From: an uncultured Clostridium sp.
Lineage (GTDB): Bacteria > Bacillota > Clostridia > TANB77 > CAG-508
Direction: 5' to 3'
DNA length: 64,000 nt
NCBI GenBank assembly: GCA_947648905.1
Contig: CANSPP010000001.1
Location: 26,230 to 90,229 of the forward strand
Positions 35,602-45,501 of the stretch are shown here, piece by piece. Position 1 is the first letter of the stretch. Each line of letters opens with the position of its first letter. Position numbers and translations under genes: made by a program. Below the pieces are notes generated by a model. The model had not been told where the DNA came from. It did no database searches and worked only from the letters and a program-made list of their open reading frames with translations.

Positions 35602-36924
35602 CTACTTGAAATCCTTACCTATAATTATTGTTATATTAGTTTGAGCAGAAGTAGATTCTCTACTTTGTTCAACTCCTGCTCCTATTGTTTCTACAATGTC
35701 TTCTGATATTTCTGAACTTACGTCTTTGTTTCTTATAACTACTGTTTTAGAAGTTTCGTTTGTAGTGTCTTTTTGGCTCACTTTGTATCCTTCTTTTTTT
35801 AACTTGTCCACTACATCGGTTAATATTTCTTTGTCTCCGCTTCCATTAAGTACTTGTATTTTAATTTCTGATTTTTTTGTTATTAAGTTCCCTTCTTCTT
35901 CTAAGTCCTCTTCTGTTTTGTCCCTATCTAAAAATAGTTCTTGAACTAGATTTTTTGTTTCCTTTTTGTTGTATACGAATATGCTTACATTGTTTGTTTC
36001 ATTTAGGTTTGGTACTGTTCCTGGTAATGTTGCTGTTAGTATGTTTGCTGTATCAAATTCTACAATGTATGGAATGTAATCTTTTGCCACATCAAAATCT
36101 ATATTTGTTATTAAGTTATTTTTTGCAACGTCAAGTATTTCGCCTATTTTAAATATGTTTTCTACCTTTGCTGTTTGTTTTATAACTTGCATTATGAATT
36201 CTCTTTGTGTTCTCATTCTTCCTAAGTCGTTGTCTCCATATTCTGCTGGATATGTTGGATATGTTTTTGTTTTAGGGTCCCAGTTTCCGTGTCTAAATCT
36301 AACTAGTTGTTCTGCCTTATCTCCATCTAGTAGTTGTTCTCCTGCTTTTAGATTGATGTGTAGGTCTTGTGTTGGGTCGTCATATACCATATCTATTGGA
36401 ACATTAAATGTTACACCACCTATTGCATCAACTAATTCTATTAATGCCTCTGTTTTTACTACTGCATAGTATTTTATATCTAAACCTGTAATTTCATTTA
36501 CAGCTTCTAAAGTTTCGTCTGGTCTATTTTTTCTTCCATATAAAGCGTTTATTTTTTCATATGCTGTTGCTTTGGCTGAATTCTTTCCTGTGTATGTGTC
36601 CCTTGGAATTGATAGTAATGTTGCCTTTTGTGTATTTGGATTATATGATGCTACCATTATTGTGTCTGTTAGGCTTGACCCCTCTAAATCCGTACTAATT
36701 CCTAATACTAAGCATTTGAATTCACCTAAGTTCTTTTTAGTGTTTTCGTCATGTCCAACCATTGTTGCTAACATTCCTGACATTCCGCCACCATTTTTGT
36801 GTACTTTATATGCAAATACACCACCTGCTATAGCTATTGCTATCAGTATTATTAATAATATTTTTTTCCATACTTTTCTTTTTTTCTTGCCACCTTTTTT
36901 GGCATATTTTTCTCTATTTCCCAA
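35602..36924 (-). CDS. LytR-CpsA-Psr family protein
   Basis: 440 residues. N-terminal basic stretch and one membrane helix (about 20-42), then the LCP domain: CLVLGISTDLEGSSLTDTIM, LLSIPRDTY, NALYG, VDAIGGV, and LVRFRH with R..RTQREFI. C-terminal LytR_C-like domain (about 350-440; IQVLNGSGDKE). These enzymes attach teichoic acids or polysaccharides to peptidoglycan outside the membrane. ATG 36924 with AGGAGTG upstream. The stop lies just after a shared terminator. Confidence 0.94.
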   Translation of the reverse strand: MGNREKYAKKGGKKKRKVWKKILLIILIAIAIAGGVFAYKVHKNGGGMSGMLATMVGHDENTKKNLGEFKCLVLGISTDLEGSSLTDTIMVASYNPNTQKATLLSIPRDTYTGKNSAKATAYEKINALYGRKNRPDETLEAVNEITGLDIKYYAVVKTEALIELVDAIGGVTFNVPIDMVYDDPTQDLHINLKAGEQLLDGDKAEQLVRFRHGNWDPKTKTYPTYPAEYGDNDLGRMRTQREFIMQVIKQTAKVENIFKIGEILDVAKNNLITNIDFDVAKDYIPYIVEFDTANILTATLPGTVPNLNETNNVSIFVYNKKETKNLVQELFLDRDKTEEDLEEEGNLITKKSEIKIQVLNGSGDKEILTDVVDKLKKEGYKVSQKDTTNETSKTVVIRNKDVSSEISEDIVETIGAGVEQSRESTSAQTNITIIIGKDFK

Positions 36925-37046
36925 AATTATTCACTCCTAAAAATTCATACAGCAAGTATATCAAAAAGTTAAAAATTTTTCAACTTTTTTTATAAAATTA
37001 AGTGACCAAATTTACAATTAATAAATTTAATCACTTATTTTAATAT

Positions 37047-37655
37047 TTAGAAAAATATATTTAATATGTTATATGTAGTCATTGCCTTTGCTACATAAGA
37101 AGTGTTCATAGCCTCTCCTAGTGCTCCTGCTGGATTCATTGTTACAATTAAATTAATTATCATTAAGACTGCATATGTTACTAAAAATCCTCTTAATAAT
37201 CCATATAAAGCTCCCCCCGCTTTGTTAAACTGGTCTAATATTGGCAGTTTTGCAACAAAGTTTGCAATAGCTGTTACAAATATTAAAGCAATTCTTATAA
37301 CTATAAATAATATAAGCATTGTTGCGCCATACACAATGTTCATTGCAAGTGCTCTTGAAGCTTCTGGTAACATTCCTTGTTTTGCACTTTCAACTAATCC
37401 TCCTGTGATGTCATTTGTTCCTTCTGTTTTAATTAATTCTCCAACATTTTCTTCAATTGTTTCTTGAATTTTCTCGTCTATTGTTGTTGTGTTAATTATG
37501 ATATTTCCTATTGGTCTGTAAAATACCATTACTGCAACAATTGTAATTATAAATGCTACCAAGCTAATCCCTAGTGATATTAAGCCCTTCTTATAACCAA
37601 AAAATATTGATGCTAGTATAAATAAAATTATTATACCATCTATTATAAGTCCCAT
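37047..37655 (-). CDS. CvpA family membrane protein
   Basis: 202 residues, four predicted helices. The CvpA N-terminus is clear (GLIIDGIIILFILASIFFG then YKKGLISLGISL), and the last helices bear GGALYGLLRGFLVTY. Family linked to cell-envelope and stress phenotypes, biochemical role unknown. It begins 12 bases after the DUF5711-like gene, sharing its operon. Confidence 0.88.
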   Translation of the reverse strand: MGLIIDGIIILFILASIFFGYKKGLISLGISLVAFIITIVAVMVFYRPIGNIIINTTTIDEKIQETIEENVGELIKTEGTNDITGGLVESAKQGMLPEASRALAMNIVYGATMLILFIVIRIALIFVTAIANFVAKLPILDQFNKAGGALYGLLRGFLVTYAVLMIINLIVTMNPAGALGEAMNTSYVAKAMTTYNILNIFF

Positions 37656-37667
37656 ATTCCATACCTC

Positions 37668-38855
37668 CTATAAATTAATTATTTCAATTTTATCTCTATA
37701 TATAACCCCAGCTAAGCTGTTTGAGACAACTATGTTTGTAATTTCTTGGTTAGCAACATATCTTTTTACTAACCATCCTCCTGTATTGATAAACTCTACT
37801 TCTGTGCCCAAGTTTAACGCTATTATATCTCCATATGTGTATATCGCTTTTGCAACTGAATCTGCAATATATTCCCTCTTCTCTTGATTTTCTACATTAA
37901 CCAAATTCACTAAAGAATCTGCTGTAAATAATCCAGAAGACTTTTCTTCTACTGAACATACATAATTCGTTAAATTTAATGACTGAAAAATTACTTTTTT
38001 ACTTTGGTTATCTGCAAGTGTTTTTGCTTGACCATTCTCTATTTCCATAATAGAGTCCGTATACATACATATTAGTCTATTTCTATCTTGATATTTTACA
38101 TTTGTTATTAGTTTTCCAGCTTCACTTTGGTACGCATTTTCCACTGAATCTGTCTTTTCTTTTTCGGCTTTGTCTATTGCTATTACTTTTATATTTGATT
38201 GAATAATTGTCCCTGTTGTATCAACTTCTGCTATTGCTAAATATTTGTTATCATTAGATATGCTGACATCTACTACTCTTGAGGATAAATATGTTTTAAA
38301 TATTGGTGTTCCATTTGGATTATACATTGCAATAACCGTTTTGTAACTTGTATCTACAATTACTGCTGCAACATATCCATTTTTATTTATATGTATTTGA
38401 GAAATATTTCCTTCTACTGATGCTTCCCAAGAAATTTCTTTGTCAGATATTGAATATATCTTTTGCCCCTTATTTTCTGCTATCGCTAAGAATCTATTTT
38501 CCGAGCTATATATTGGGTTTGATATTTGGATATCTAGTTCTTTTTCTTTATCACCTGTGTTTCCATAGATTGTAAATTTGGTTTTATTTAAAATTCCTAT
38601 GTATTTGTTAAAGGCATAAATTGATGCTACTTCGCTTTCATTTATTTCTATTGTTGCTACTTTGTCTTGTAGCACTTCTTTTCTGAATATGTTTATATCT
38701 ATCCAGTTTCGCGCTTGTCTATTTGTGTTGTATATTCCGATTACTATTATACCTGTTACTATTGCTATTATTGCAACTGTAATTATTATGACTTTTTTGA
38801 TATTTATTTTTCTTTTGGTTGGCGTTATTTCTTCTTGTGTCCAAACATCTTTCAT
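37668..38855 (-). CDS. DUF5711-like single-span protein with beta-propeller-like ectodomain
   Basis: 395 residues. A short cytoplasmic basic head, one helix (about 20-43), then a repetitive beta-rich outer part with WD/PQQ-like strands (FLAIAENKGQKIYSIS, YLAIAEVDTTG, VVSNSLAGVIYRDKIEI). Matches my memory of DUF5711, often next to CvpA in Clostridia. Function unknown, probably extracytoplasmic sensing or scaffolding. ATG 38855 with AAGGAG upstream. Confidence 0.8.
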   Translation of the reverse strand: MKDVWTQEEITPTKRKINIKKVIIITVAIIAIVTGIIVIGIYNTNRQARNWIDINIFRKEVLQDKVATIEINESEVASIYAFNKYIGILNKTKFTIYGNTGDKEKELDIQISNPIYSSENRFLAIAENKGQKIYSISDKEISWEASVEGNISQIHINKNGYVAAVIVDTSYKTVIAMYNPNGTPIFKTYLSSRVVDVSISNDNKYLAIAEVDTTGTIIQSNIKVIAIDKAEKEKTDSVENAYQSEAGKLITNVKYQDRNRLICMYTDSIMEIENGQAKTLADNQSKKVIFQSLNLTNYVCSVEEKSSGLFTADSLVNLVNVENQEKREYIADSVAKAIYTYGDIIALNLGTEVEFINTGGWLVKRYVANQEITNIVVSNSLAGVIYRDKIEIINL

Positions 38856-38903
38856 CTCTTTTTTCTCCTTGGTTTTTTCTTTATTTTACTATACCAATTA
38901 ATA

Positions 38904-38934
38904 AAAAGCAAGAAATATTTTTCTTGCTTTTTTC
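38904..38934 (-). terminator. Terminator after the pilin-LRR gene
   Basis: AAAAGCAAGAAA/TTTCTTGCTTTT stem with TTTTTATT on the minus strand (and T-run on the plus strand). Confidence 0.7.
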
Positions 38935-38936
38935 CT

Positions 38937-39000
38937 GCCATTAGGGACGGACCTTTTTGGCAGATTTATGCCATTGGGGACGGACCTCTTTGGCAGATTT
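38937..39000. repeat. Tandem pair of the GCCATT-GGGGACGGACC-TTTTTGGCAGATTT intergenic repeat
   Basis: Two near-identical 31-base units (38937-38968 and 38970-39000), with further half-matching sequence to 39017. Same family as 45381-45427 and, more diverged, 1303-1342. G/C-rich relative to its surroundings. Confidence 0.75.
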
Positions 39001-39018
39001 CTGTCAGCGAGGTCGGTT

Positions 39019-40936
39019 CTATGGCTCCCATTTAACTTCTAATCTATTTCCTATTGGACTTCCCCAAGGATAACCTTTTATACTATCTTTTTCTTTATGT
39101 ATTATGACTTCTTCTAAATTTTTCGTTGATAAAAAAGCATTTGTGGCTATTTCTTTTATTGTCGCTGGGATTTCTATACTCTTTAGATTATTACACTCAT
39201 AAAAAGCAGCATCATTTATTTTTTCAATCGAATTTAATTTAATCCCTGTCATGCTTCTTTGAAGATAAAACGAATTTATGCTAATTTCTTTTACTTTACT
39301 ATCAACAATAAATTCTCCATTTATTTGAGAAATTACTGTTATTAGTTTCGATTTATCAGCACTATATAAAATATTATTCTCTACCATATAATTTTTATTA
39401 TTATTATCTATTGTTACCTTTATTCCATACTTTTGCAAACAGAACATCGGATTTATAGAATTAACCTCGTCTTTTATTTCAAATTCTGTTACTCTATAGG
39501 CATAGCTAAAAATTTGACCTCCTATGCTTTTCACTTCTTTATTTAAAATAACCTTTGTAGCGTTTTGCGCGCCATTAAATGCAAAATCTCCTATTTTTTC
39601 ATAATTTGATTTCAATTCTATGGTCGCTTCTTTTGAATAACAAAATACTAATGTTTTTGGATTAGTTTTTGTATATAAACAATTCTCTTCTACTGCATAT
39701 TTGCTATTTCCGTCTTGCACTTCTATTGTTTCTATGTTTGGTGGTAAGTGTCTGCTTGTTGTTATACTAGTTACATCTTTTGTTATAATTAATTTTTTTA
39801 GATTATATAAATTGCTTAATGATGTTTCAAAATTTACTATGCCTTCTGGAATTTTTAGTTCTGTTTTTTCTTTATAATAACTCTGAGATAAAAATATTAC
39901 ACTCTTTCTATCCTTTGGTATCAGCATTCCTTCTTCATAAAAAAAGTTGTCTCCATCTATTGTTATATCTTTTAACTTGCTATTTTCAGAAAAAGCACTT
40001 ACACTAATTGATGTCATATTTTTAGTAATATGAAATTCAGAAAAAATTGTTCCAAAAAAGGCCTCAACGTCAATACTTGTTACCTCGTCTCCTCTAAAGG
40101 TCACTTTAGATAGATTCCTACACATCGAAAATGCTAGACGACTAATTGTTGTTACTTTGCTTGGAATTTCTATTTCTTTAAGATTGCTACATATATAAAA
40201 TGCCCCCTGGTCAATTTGTGTAATACTTTCTGGTAGCTTTATTTCCTTAAGTTGTCCACACTCTTGAAATGCTGAATCTCCTATAATTTCTACTCCTTCT
40301 TGTATAATTACCTTTTCTATAGTGTTATTATATCTAAATGCATTTTTCCCTATTTCTTTCACTGTCCCTGGTATTACTATTGTTCGTAATCCTTCTAAAT
40401 TCGAGAATGCTCCTTCTCCAATTTTTGTTACAGCTTGTGGTATTATTATTGAACCTGTTGCTTCATCCATTAACCCTAAGTTATCTTTTGCTGACATTAA
40501 TTCTCCATCTATTATTATATATGGACTTACTTTTATCCCTATTTCTTCTGCCCATTTTCCCTCTTGCTCATTTTGAGCAAAATAATATAATTCCCCTTTT
40601 ATTACTTCAAAATTATCTACGTATTTTTTGTTTGAATTTTTTAAAACTGTATATATATTCCCTTCTTCTTGAATCGAGTCATATATTAGGGCATTTTTTC
40701 CCGCATATAATGCACCTTCTTCAAAGTTTCTGTCTTTAGAAAATCTCTCTGTTAAATATATTTCATATTCCTCTGCTACCGCTGAAAGCTCTGTTTTGAA
40801 CTTTGCTTCTCCCGCTTTTCCTATTGTTCCATTGTCTCCTGTTAGTGTTGCTATTGTTACTCCGGGCTAAGATTAATAAAATTATTATTGTTATTACTAG
40901 TGATATTAACGTAATTCCCTTTGCTTTATTTTGCAT
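39019..40936 (-). CDS. Pilin-anchored BspA-type leucine-rich-repeat protein with one CGG +1 frameshift
   Basis: Joined model of 638 residues. ATG 40936, AGGAG upstream. A type IV prepilin-like start (KGITLISLVITIIILLILAG), with the usual E5 replaced by Ser, is interrupted exactly at the AGVTI motif by CGG 40862-40864; dropping the C gives A-G-V-T-I-A-T-L. Residues about 45-140 are a pilin-like stalk; then many LRR_5 repeats (IPQAVTKIGEGAFSNL, IGDSAFQECGQLKEI, and so on). Probably a surface protein processed by prepilin peptidase and acting in adhesion. Confidence 0.86.
40862..40864 (-). other. CGG +1 frameshift site in the pilin-LRR gene
   Basis: Codon 25. GCC CGG AGT AAC in the zero frame; dropping the C gives GCC GGA GTA ACA ATA, the conserved A-G-V-T-I of such N-termini. 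Confidence 0.88.
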
Positions 40937-41026
40937 TTGTTCATCTCTCCTTCTCTTCTGTTTTAATTATTTTATCGTCCGAAAAGGAATTACGTCAACA
41001 GTTGTGTCGTTGTTTTCTTTTTGCGT

Positions 41027-42067
41027 TCAACGTGCTTTTTTAAACACTAAAGACAAAATTTGGACAATTCCCAAATACCCAAAAATAGGATATAGAGAAT
41101 TAATCAAATTAGAAAAGCCAATTTTCGAAACCAGCACAGAAGTTATGCACATAAAAACCGCAATCTGTATATAACTTCTCTTTGATTTGCTCACATTTTG
41201 TAAAAAACTTGAGCCTAAAGAAATAGCAGTAGTAAAAATTGAACCTAAGATAATAAATCCATATGCAACTTTTAGTATTTTAAACATATGTGAAACCACA
41301 TAAACAGCTGGCATTTCTAAATTTGATATATCAACATCAATTCTAACTAAAAGCAAAAATATTATAACAGATAGTGCTATGCTAATTACTGTTGAAATTA
41401 CGGCGATTGAGCCAATTTGTCTTTTACTACGTAGATAATCTTTTAAAGTTATTAGAACTGGCAATAATAAAATACTGTTGTAACTGCAATATATAATTGC
41501 ACTAAGTAAATAACTTGATGAGTTTGTTCTTATTATATATTTGTCTAATTCTGGCAAATTAATTTCTACTATATTCATAACTCCAATTATTACGACAAAT
41601 ATTATTAGTATTGGCACTAGTATTTCGCTTGCTTTTACAACTCCTTTTATACTTGTCATAAATATTATAAAGCAAAAACTTGCGAGTATAATGCTTCCAA
41701 TTAAACTATTTATTCCTAATTCTTGTTCAAAATATGCTCCAAAACCTGCTATCATAATAAAAAACGTCACTAAAATAAATATATTTATGACTATGTTTAC
41801 AACATTTTTGAAATTAAAAAAGTTCTCATTTGGTTTTGGTTTTATGAACATTTCTAAAAACTCTTTATATGTTTTTATGTTGTATTTGTCAATTAAGCAT
41901 AATGCTTTATATATGATTAATCCCATTAATGTGCAGGATACAACTATTCCAATTAAGCCTTTCATTCCATAAGAAAAGAAAAACAAGTACATTTCTTGAC
42001 CTGATGCAAATCCTGCGCCTATTAGTGTTCCAATGATTACAAATACAACTTTAAATATATTTTTCAT
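41027..42067 (-). CDS. YkvI-like membrane transporter (APC/LeuT-like fold)
   Basis: 346 residues from ATG 42067. About ten hydrophobic helices; the first carries the unwound-helix motif IGTLIGAGFASGQEM of YkvI proteins, a branch of the amino-acid/LeuT-fold transporters. Substrate unknown. An upstream in-frame ATG (42082) lies inside the hairpin stem of the preceding terminator. The chosen ATG has no clear ribosome site, so its translation start is uncertain. Confidence 0.8.
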   Translation of the reverse strand: MKNIFKVVFVIIGTLIGAGFASGQEMYLFFFSYGMKGLIGIVVSCTLMGLIIYKALCLIDKYNIKTYKEFLEMFIKPKPNENFFNFKNVVNIVINIFILVTFFIMIAGFGAYFEQELGINSLIGSIILASFCFIIFMTSIKGVVKASEILVPILIIFVVIIGVMNIVEINLPELDKYIIRTNSSSYLLSAIIYCSYNSILLLPVLITLKDYLRSKRQIGSIAVISTVISIALSVIIFLLLVRIDVDISNLEMPAVYVVSHMFKILKVAYGFIILGSIFTTAISLGSSFLQNVSKSKRSYIQIAVFMCITSVLVSKIGFSNLINSLYPIFGYLGIVQILSLVFKKAR

Positions 42068-42070
42068 AAC

Positions 42071-42110
42071 AAAAAACCCCATATTAGTTTATGGGATTTT
42101 TTTATTTTTA
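42071..42110. terminator. Bidirectional terminator between the Gld operon and ykvI
   Basis: ACCCCAT/ATGGGAT stem with T-runs on both strands; it reaches to four bases before the ykvI start codon. Confidence 0.8.
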
Positions 42111-42112
42111 TT

Positions 42113-43630
42113 CTATTTTTTTCTTCTTCTTAATATCCATATAACAATTCCTGCCAATATAATTAATGCTGGAATTCCGAATATTGCAACTTGTACAAGC
42201 ATATCTTGTTCTTGCGTTGGAGTATAAGTTACTGTACCTGTACTCTTTCTTGCTGTTATGTCTTCTGGTCTTTCTGCTAAATATGCAATTGAGTTTAAAA
42301 CCATATCTCTATTACGAGATAGTGTTATTATTGGTGATTGTGAGTTTTGTGATAATGTATAATCTGTTATAAATGTGTTTTCACCTATTACTACTAATTT
42401 AGAAGTTTTAGCTTTTTCACCTGTTTCCTCATTTGCCTCTTGAATTGTTTTTTCTAATTCTGCTCCTACTACAAATGTTCCCGCTTCTTCATTTTCTTGT
42501 TTATTTGATGATGAAATTGTGTAATCTTCTCTAAAGAATGATGTTTCTCCTGTTGTTAACAATTCAGTTTTTGCTACTTTTAGTTCTTCTAATTTGTCTT
42601 CTTCTATGTTGATTTTTGTAGGATTTATTAATAATACATCAGATGTATTGTATAATGTTTTTGTTAAATTAGAATATCCAATAGTTGGGAAAATAACATA
42701 AGGCATTCCTGATACTGTTTTGCTAGAGTCTGTTTCAAATATCATTCCAACATCAAATGGGTTGACTCCGTATAACTCTAAAACACTATTTACATTAGGT
42801 AAATCTTGTTTTTCAGCAATTACACCATTTAGCCATAATATGTTCCCTCCATTATTTATATAATCTTTTATTGCATTTGTAGCTGTATCATCAAAGTCTT
42901 TGTTTGGCGTTGTTATTACTAGCACTTTGCAATCTTCTGGAACTTTTCCTGCTGATAATATGTTTAGTGTGTCAATTTCATTTACTTCATTTGCTAAGAA
43001 CATACTTAAATATCTCATATTTGTATTTAATGTATATTCGCTATATCCTTCTAAGAAATATACTTTTGGTATTTCATCAGATGTTACATTTAATATTGAA
43101 CTTGTTAATTTTTCTTCTGCAATGCTTATTGTTTCATATGTTGTTGTATCATAAGTAACCAAATCACTTGATGTTAGTACTTTAGAATTTTCTCCACATT
43201 CTACTATAATTCCTTGGGTTCCATCTTCTATACCATATTTTGAAGCTAAATCAGGTCTTGTGTTTATATCTATAGCTTCTGCTACTATCTTTTCATTCAC
43301 ATTTTTATATTGTTTTGCTAATTCTAGGTTCGCATCTTCATCTGTTGAACCTACAAAATATATGTGTACATCTTTATTAATATCTTTTACTTTATCTTTA
43401 CTTTCTTGTGTTAATGTATATAGTTTCTCTTGGCTAAAATCTAATGGTGTCAACTCTAGTTTTTGCATTAAAACATTTATACCAATAAATATAGCAACTA
43501 TAATTAATACTAATAAAATTGTTTTTGAACTATCAATTAACCATTTTTTCTTTATTGTCTCAATAAATTTATTTGTTTTCTTGTCTTCTTTAGCTTTTTT
43601 ATTCTCGTTCTTCTTTTTATTTTCTTTCAC
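42113..43630 (-). CDS. GldG-like auxiliary protein of an ABC transporter
   Basis: 505 residues. Lys-rich cytoplasmic head, one helix (about 38-58), an ABC_transp_aux-type ectodomain beginning FSQEKLYTLTQESKDKV and containing YFLEGYSEYTL, VLVITTPNKDFDD and GGNILWLNGV, then a C-terminal helix (about 475-497) and basic tail. In Gld-type systems this protein works with the GldA ATPase and GldF permease, both coded just upstream. Substrate is unknown. Confidence 0.87.
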   Translation of the reverse strand: MKENKKKNENKKAKEDKKTNKFIETIKKKWLIDSSKTILLVLIIVAIFIGINVLMQKLELTPLDFSQEKLYTLTQESKDKVKDINKDVHIYFVGSTDEDANLELAKQYKNVNEKIVAEAIDINTRPDLASKYGIEDGTQGIIVECGENSKVLTSSDLVTYDTTTYETISIAEEKLTSSILNVTSDEIPKVYFLEGYSEYTLNTNMRYLSMFLANEVNEIDTLNILSAGKVPEDCKVLVITTPNKDFDDTATNAIKDYINNGGNILWLNGVIAEKQDLPNVNSVLELYGVNPFDVGMIFETDSSKTVSGMPYVIFPTIGYSNLTKTLYNTSDVLLINPTKINIEEDKLEELKVAKTELLTTGETSFFREDYTISSSNKQENEEAGTFVVGAELEKTIQEANEETGEKAKTSKLVVIGENTFITDYTLSQNSQSPIITLSRNRDMVLNSIAYLAERPEDITARKSTGTVTYTPTQEQDMLVQVAIFGIPALIILAGIVIWILRRRKK

Positions 43631-43645
43631 TTTGCTTCCCCCTTT

Positions 43646-44326
43646 CTACCTTACACTTTTTCTTCTTTGCATTGCAATTATTGTTAGCAATATACAAGAA
43701 ATTGTAAAGGTAACAAAAGTTACTGTATCTGCTATATCAATTTGTCCCCTTGGGAATTTTGAAAACATATTTATCAAAGAGAAGTTATTAAATATACTAT
43801 TAAATTGTGGTAAAAACCAAGTTAATACAAAAAATCCTATTGTAACAACTCCTGCAATAATTTGATTTTCTGTTATGCTAGATGCTAATATTCCAAATGA
43901 TATATAGCTTATTGCTAGTAATAAAAATCCTAATAATGTAACTAATGCTGTTGTAATGTGTGGTGCTCCAAAGAAGCATAATATTCCAAAGTACATAAAC
44001 GTACATAATTCTGTTATTACAACAATCAGTGTTGCCGCAATAAATTTTCCTAAAACCACTTTTGTTATACTAATTGGTGATGTTAGTAATATTTGCTCTG
44101 TTCCAGTTTTTCTTTCTTCTGCAATAGTTCTCATTGTAAGTATTGGTACTATAAATGTTAATATTGTTGCACCTGAATAAAATATGTATTCAAAATTTGT
44201 ACTCTGATAAGAAAATACATCTATATAGAAAAATATACTAAACATTATTAAAAATAGCCCTACAAATACATATCCTACTGGTGAACAAAAGTAAGATTTG
44301 AATTCTTTTTTTATAACTGCTAACAT
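43646..44326 (-). CDS. ABC transporter permease, GldF/ABC-2 type
   Basis: 226 residues, six hydrophobic helices. Starts ML-AVIKKEFKSYFCSPVGYV, which is the typical GldF N-terminus, and contains PILTMRTIAEERKTGTEQIL (coupling region to the ATPase). Its ATG overlaps the ATPase stop by one base, and the GldG-like gene follows 15 bases later: one operon. Confidence 0.9.
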   Translation of the reverse strand: MLAVIKKEFKSYFCSPVGYVFVGLFLIMFSIFFYIDVFSYQSTNFEYIFYSGATILTFIVPILTMRTIAEERKTGTEQILLTSPISITKVVLGKFIAATLIVVITELCTFMYFGILCFFGAPHITTALVTLLGFLLLAISYISFGILASSITENQIIAGVVTIGFFVLTWFLPQFNSIFNNFSLINMFSKFPRGQIDIADTVTFVTFTISCILLTIIAMQRRKSVR

Positions 44327-45268
44327 TATTGTTCTCCTCCTCCAATTAATTTCATAAAGGCGTCTTCTAAGCTAGAATCTACCTTTTTCATTTCAAATAT
44401 TGTAATGTTCTCTTTTGCCAATTCTGAAAACAATACTTTTCTTAAATCTTCATTTCCCTTTGATGTAATTTCATATTGTTTTGTTCCATCCTCATTATTT
44501 TTAATTAACTTCATACTTTTTATCTCAGAAATTTTATCTTTCACTTGTTCCATCTTGTTCTCTGGGTCTTCAACTGTTACATATATACTATTATCATTTG
44601 ACACTTTACTTTCCAAATTTTCTGGTGTATCTATTGCAACAATTTTACCTTTGTTTATAATTATTACCTTGTTACATATTTGACTTACCTCTGATAAGAT
44701 ATGAGAACTTAATATTACAGTATGTGTTTTCCCTAAATCTTTAATTAATTTTCTAATCTCTGTTATTTGTTTTGGATCAAGACCTACTGTTGGCTCATCT
44801 AAAATAAGAATTTTTGGTTCTCCTACTAAAGCCCCTGCCATACTAACTCTTTGCTTATAACCTCTTGATAAATTTCTTGTTAATTTATTTTCTACTTCTT
44901 TTAAGCCTGTTTGCTCTATTATCTTTTCAACTTTCTCTTTTCTCTCTTTTTTATCTATGCCTTTAATCTCTGCCATATATTTCACAAACTCTTTAACAGT
45001 TAAATCTGCGTAAAGTGGCACTCCCTCTGGCATATATCCAATCTCTTTTTTAGCTTTTTTAGGTTTCTTTAACATATTATAGCCATCTATTATTATCTCA
45101 CCTTCTGTCTGTTCAATAAAACCTGTTAGCATATTCATTGTAGTACTCTTACCCGCACCATTTGGTCCGTAGCAATCCAACTATTTCTCCTTCTTTTATT
45201 TTAAAGCTGATGTCATCTACTGCAACGAATTTACCATACTTTTTTGTAACATTTTTAACTTCTATCAC
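44326..45268 (-). CDS. ABC transporter ATPase, GldA-like, with one CGG +1 frameshift
   Basis: Joined model of 313 residues. GTG start at 45268 with AAGGAGG upstream. The first 33 codons (IEVKNVTKKYGKF, GEIVGLL) are joined to the rest by skipping the C of CGG 45167-45169, giving LLGPNGAGKSTTMNML, the invariant Walker A entry. ABC signature NLSRGYKQRVSMA, Walker B ILILDEPTVGLDP, H-loop ILSSHIL are all intact. C-terminal regulatory part about 215-313. Powers the GldF/GldG-type exporter. Without the shift no Walker A protein is made from the proper start. Confidence 0.92.
45167..45169 (-). other. CGG +1 frameshift site in the ABC ATPase (Walker A)
   Basis: Codon 34. CTA CGG ACC in the zero frame; dropping the C gives CTA GGA CCA AAT GGT GCG GGT AAG: L-G-P-N-G-A-G-K. 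Confidence 0.92.
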
Positions 45269-45380
45269 AAAAAATTCCTCCTTTTCTCTTTTCTCTTAGC
45301 TTAAGTCCTTATCAAGTTTATCATTATATTTTTTCAATGTAAAGTAATTCACAAAAAATTCACATTCATTTACGGACCTC

Positions 45381-45427
45381 TGCCATTGGGGTCGGATCTT
45401 TTTGGCAGATTTCTGCCAATGGGGACA
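45381..45427. repeat. Intergenic repeat, inverted arrangement
   Basis: TGCCATTGGGGTCGG, then TTTTTGGCAGATTT, then CTGCCAATGGGGAC. Same family as 38937-39000. It lies between the ABC operon promoter side and the GDT1-like gene. Confidence 0.65.
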
Positions 45428-45501
45428 CTCTTTATTGGTATATTTTTTGATTTGTTGAATAGTTTTTAATACTTATTGTTTTGAAAGAAGTGTGATAATA
45501 T

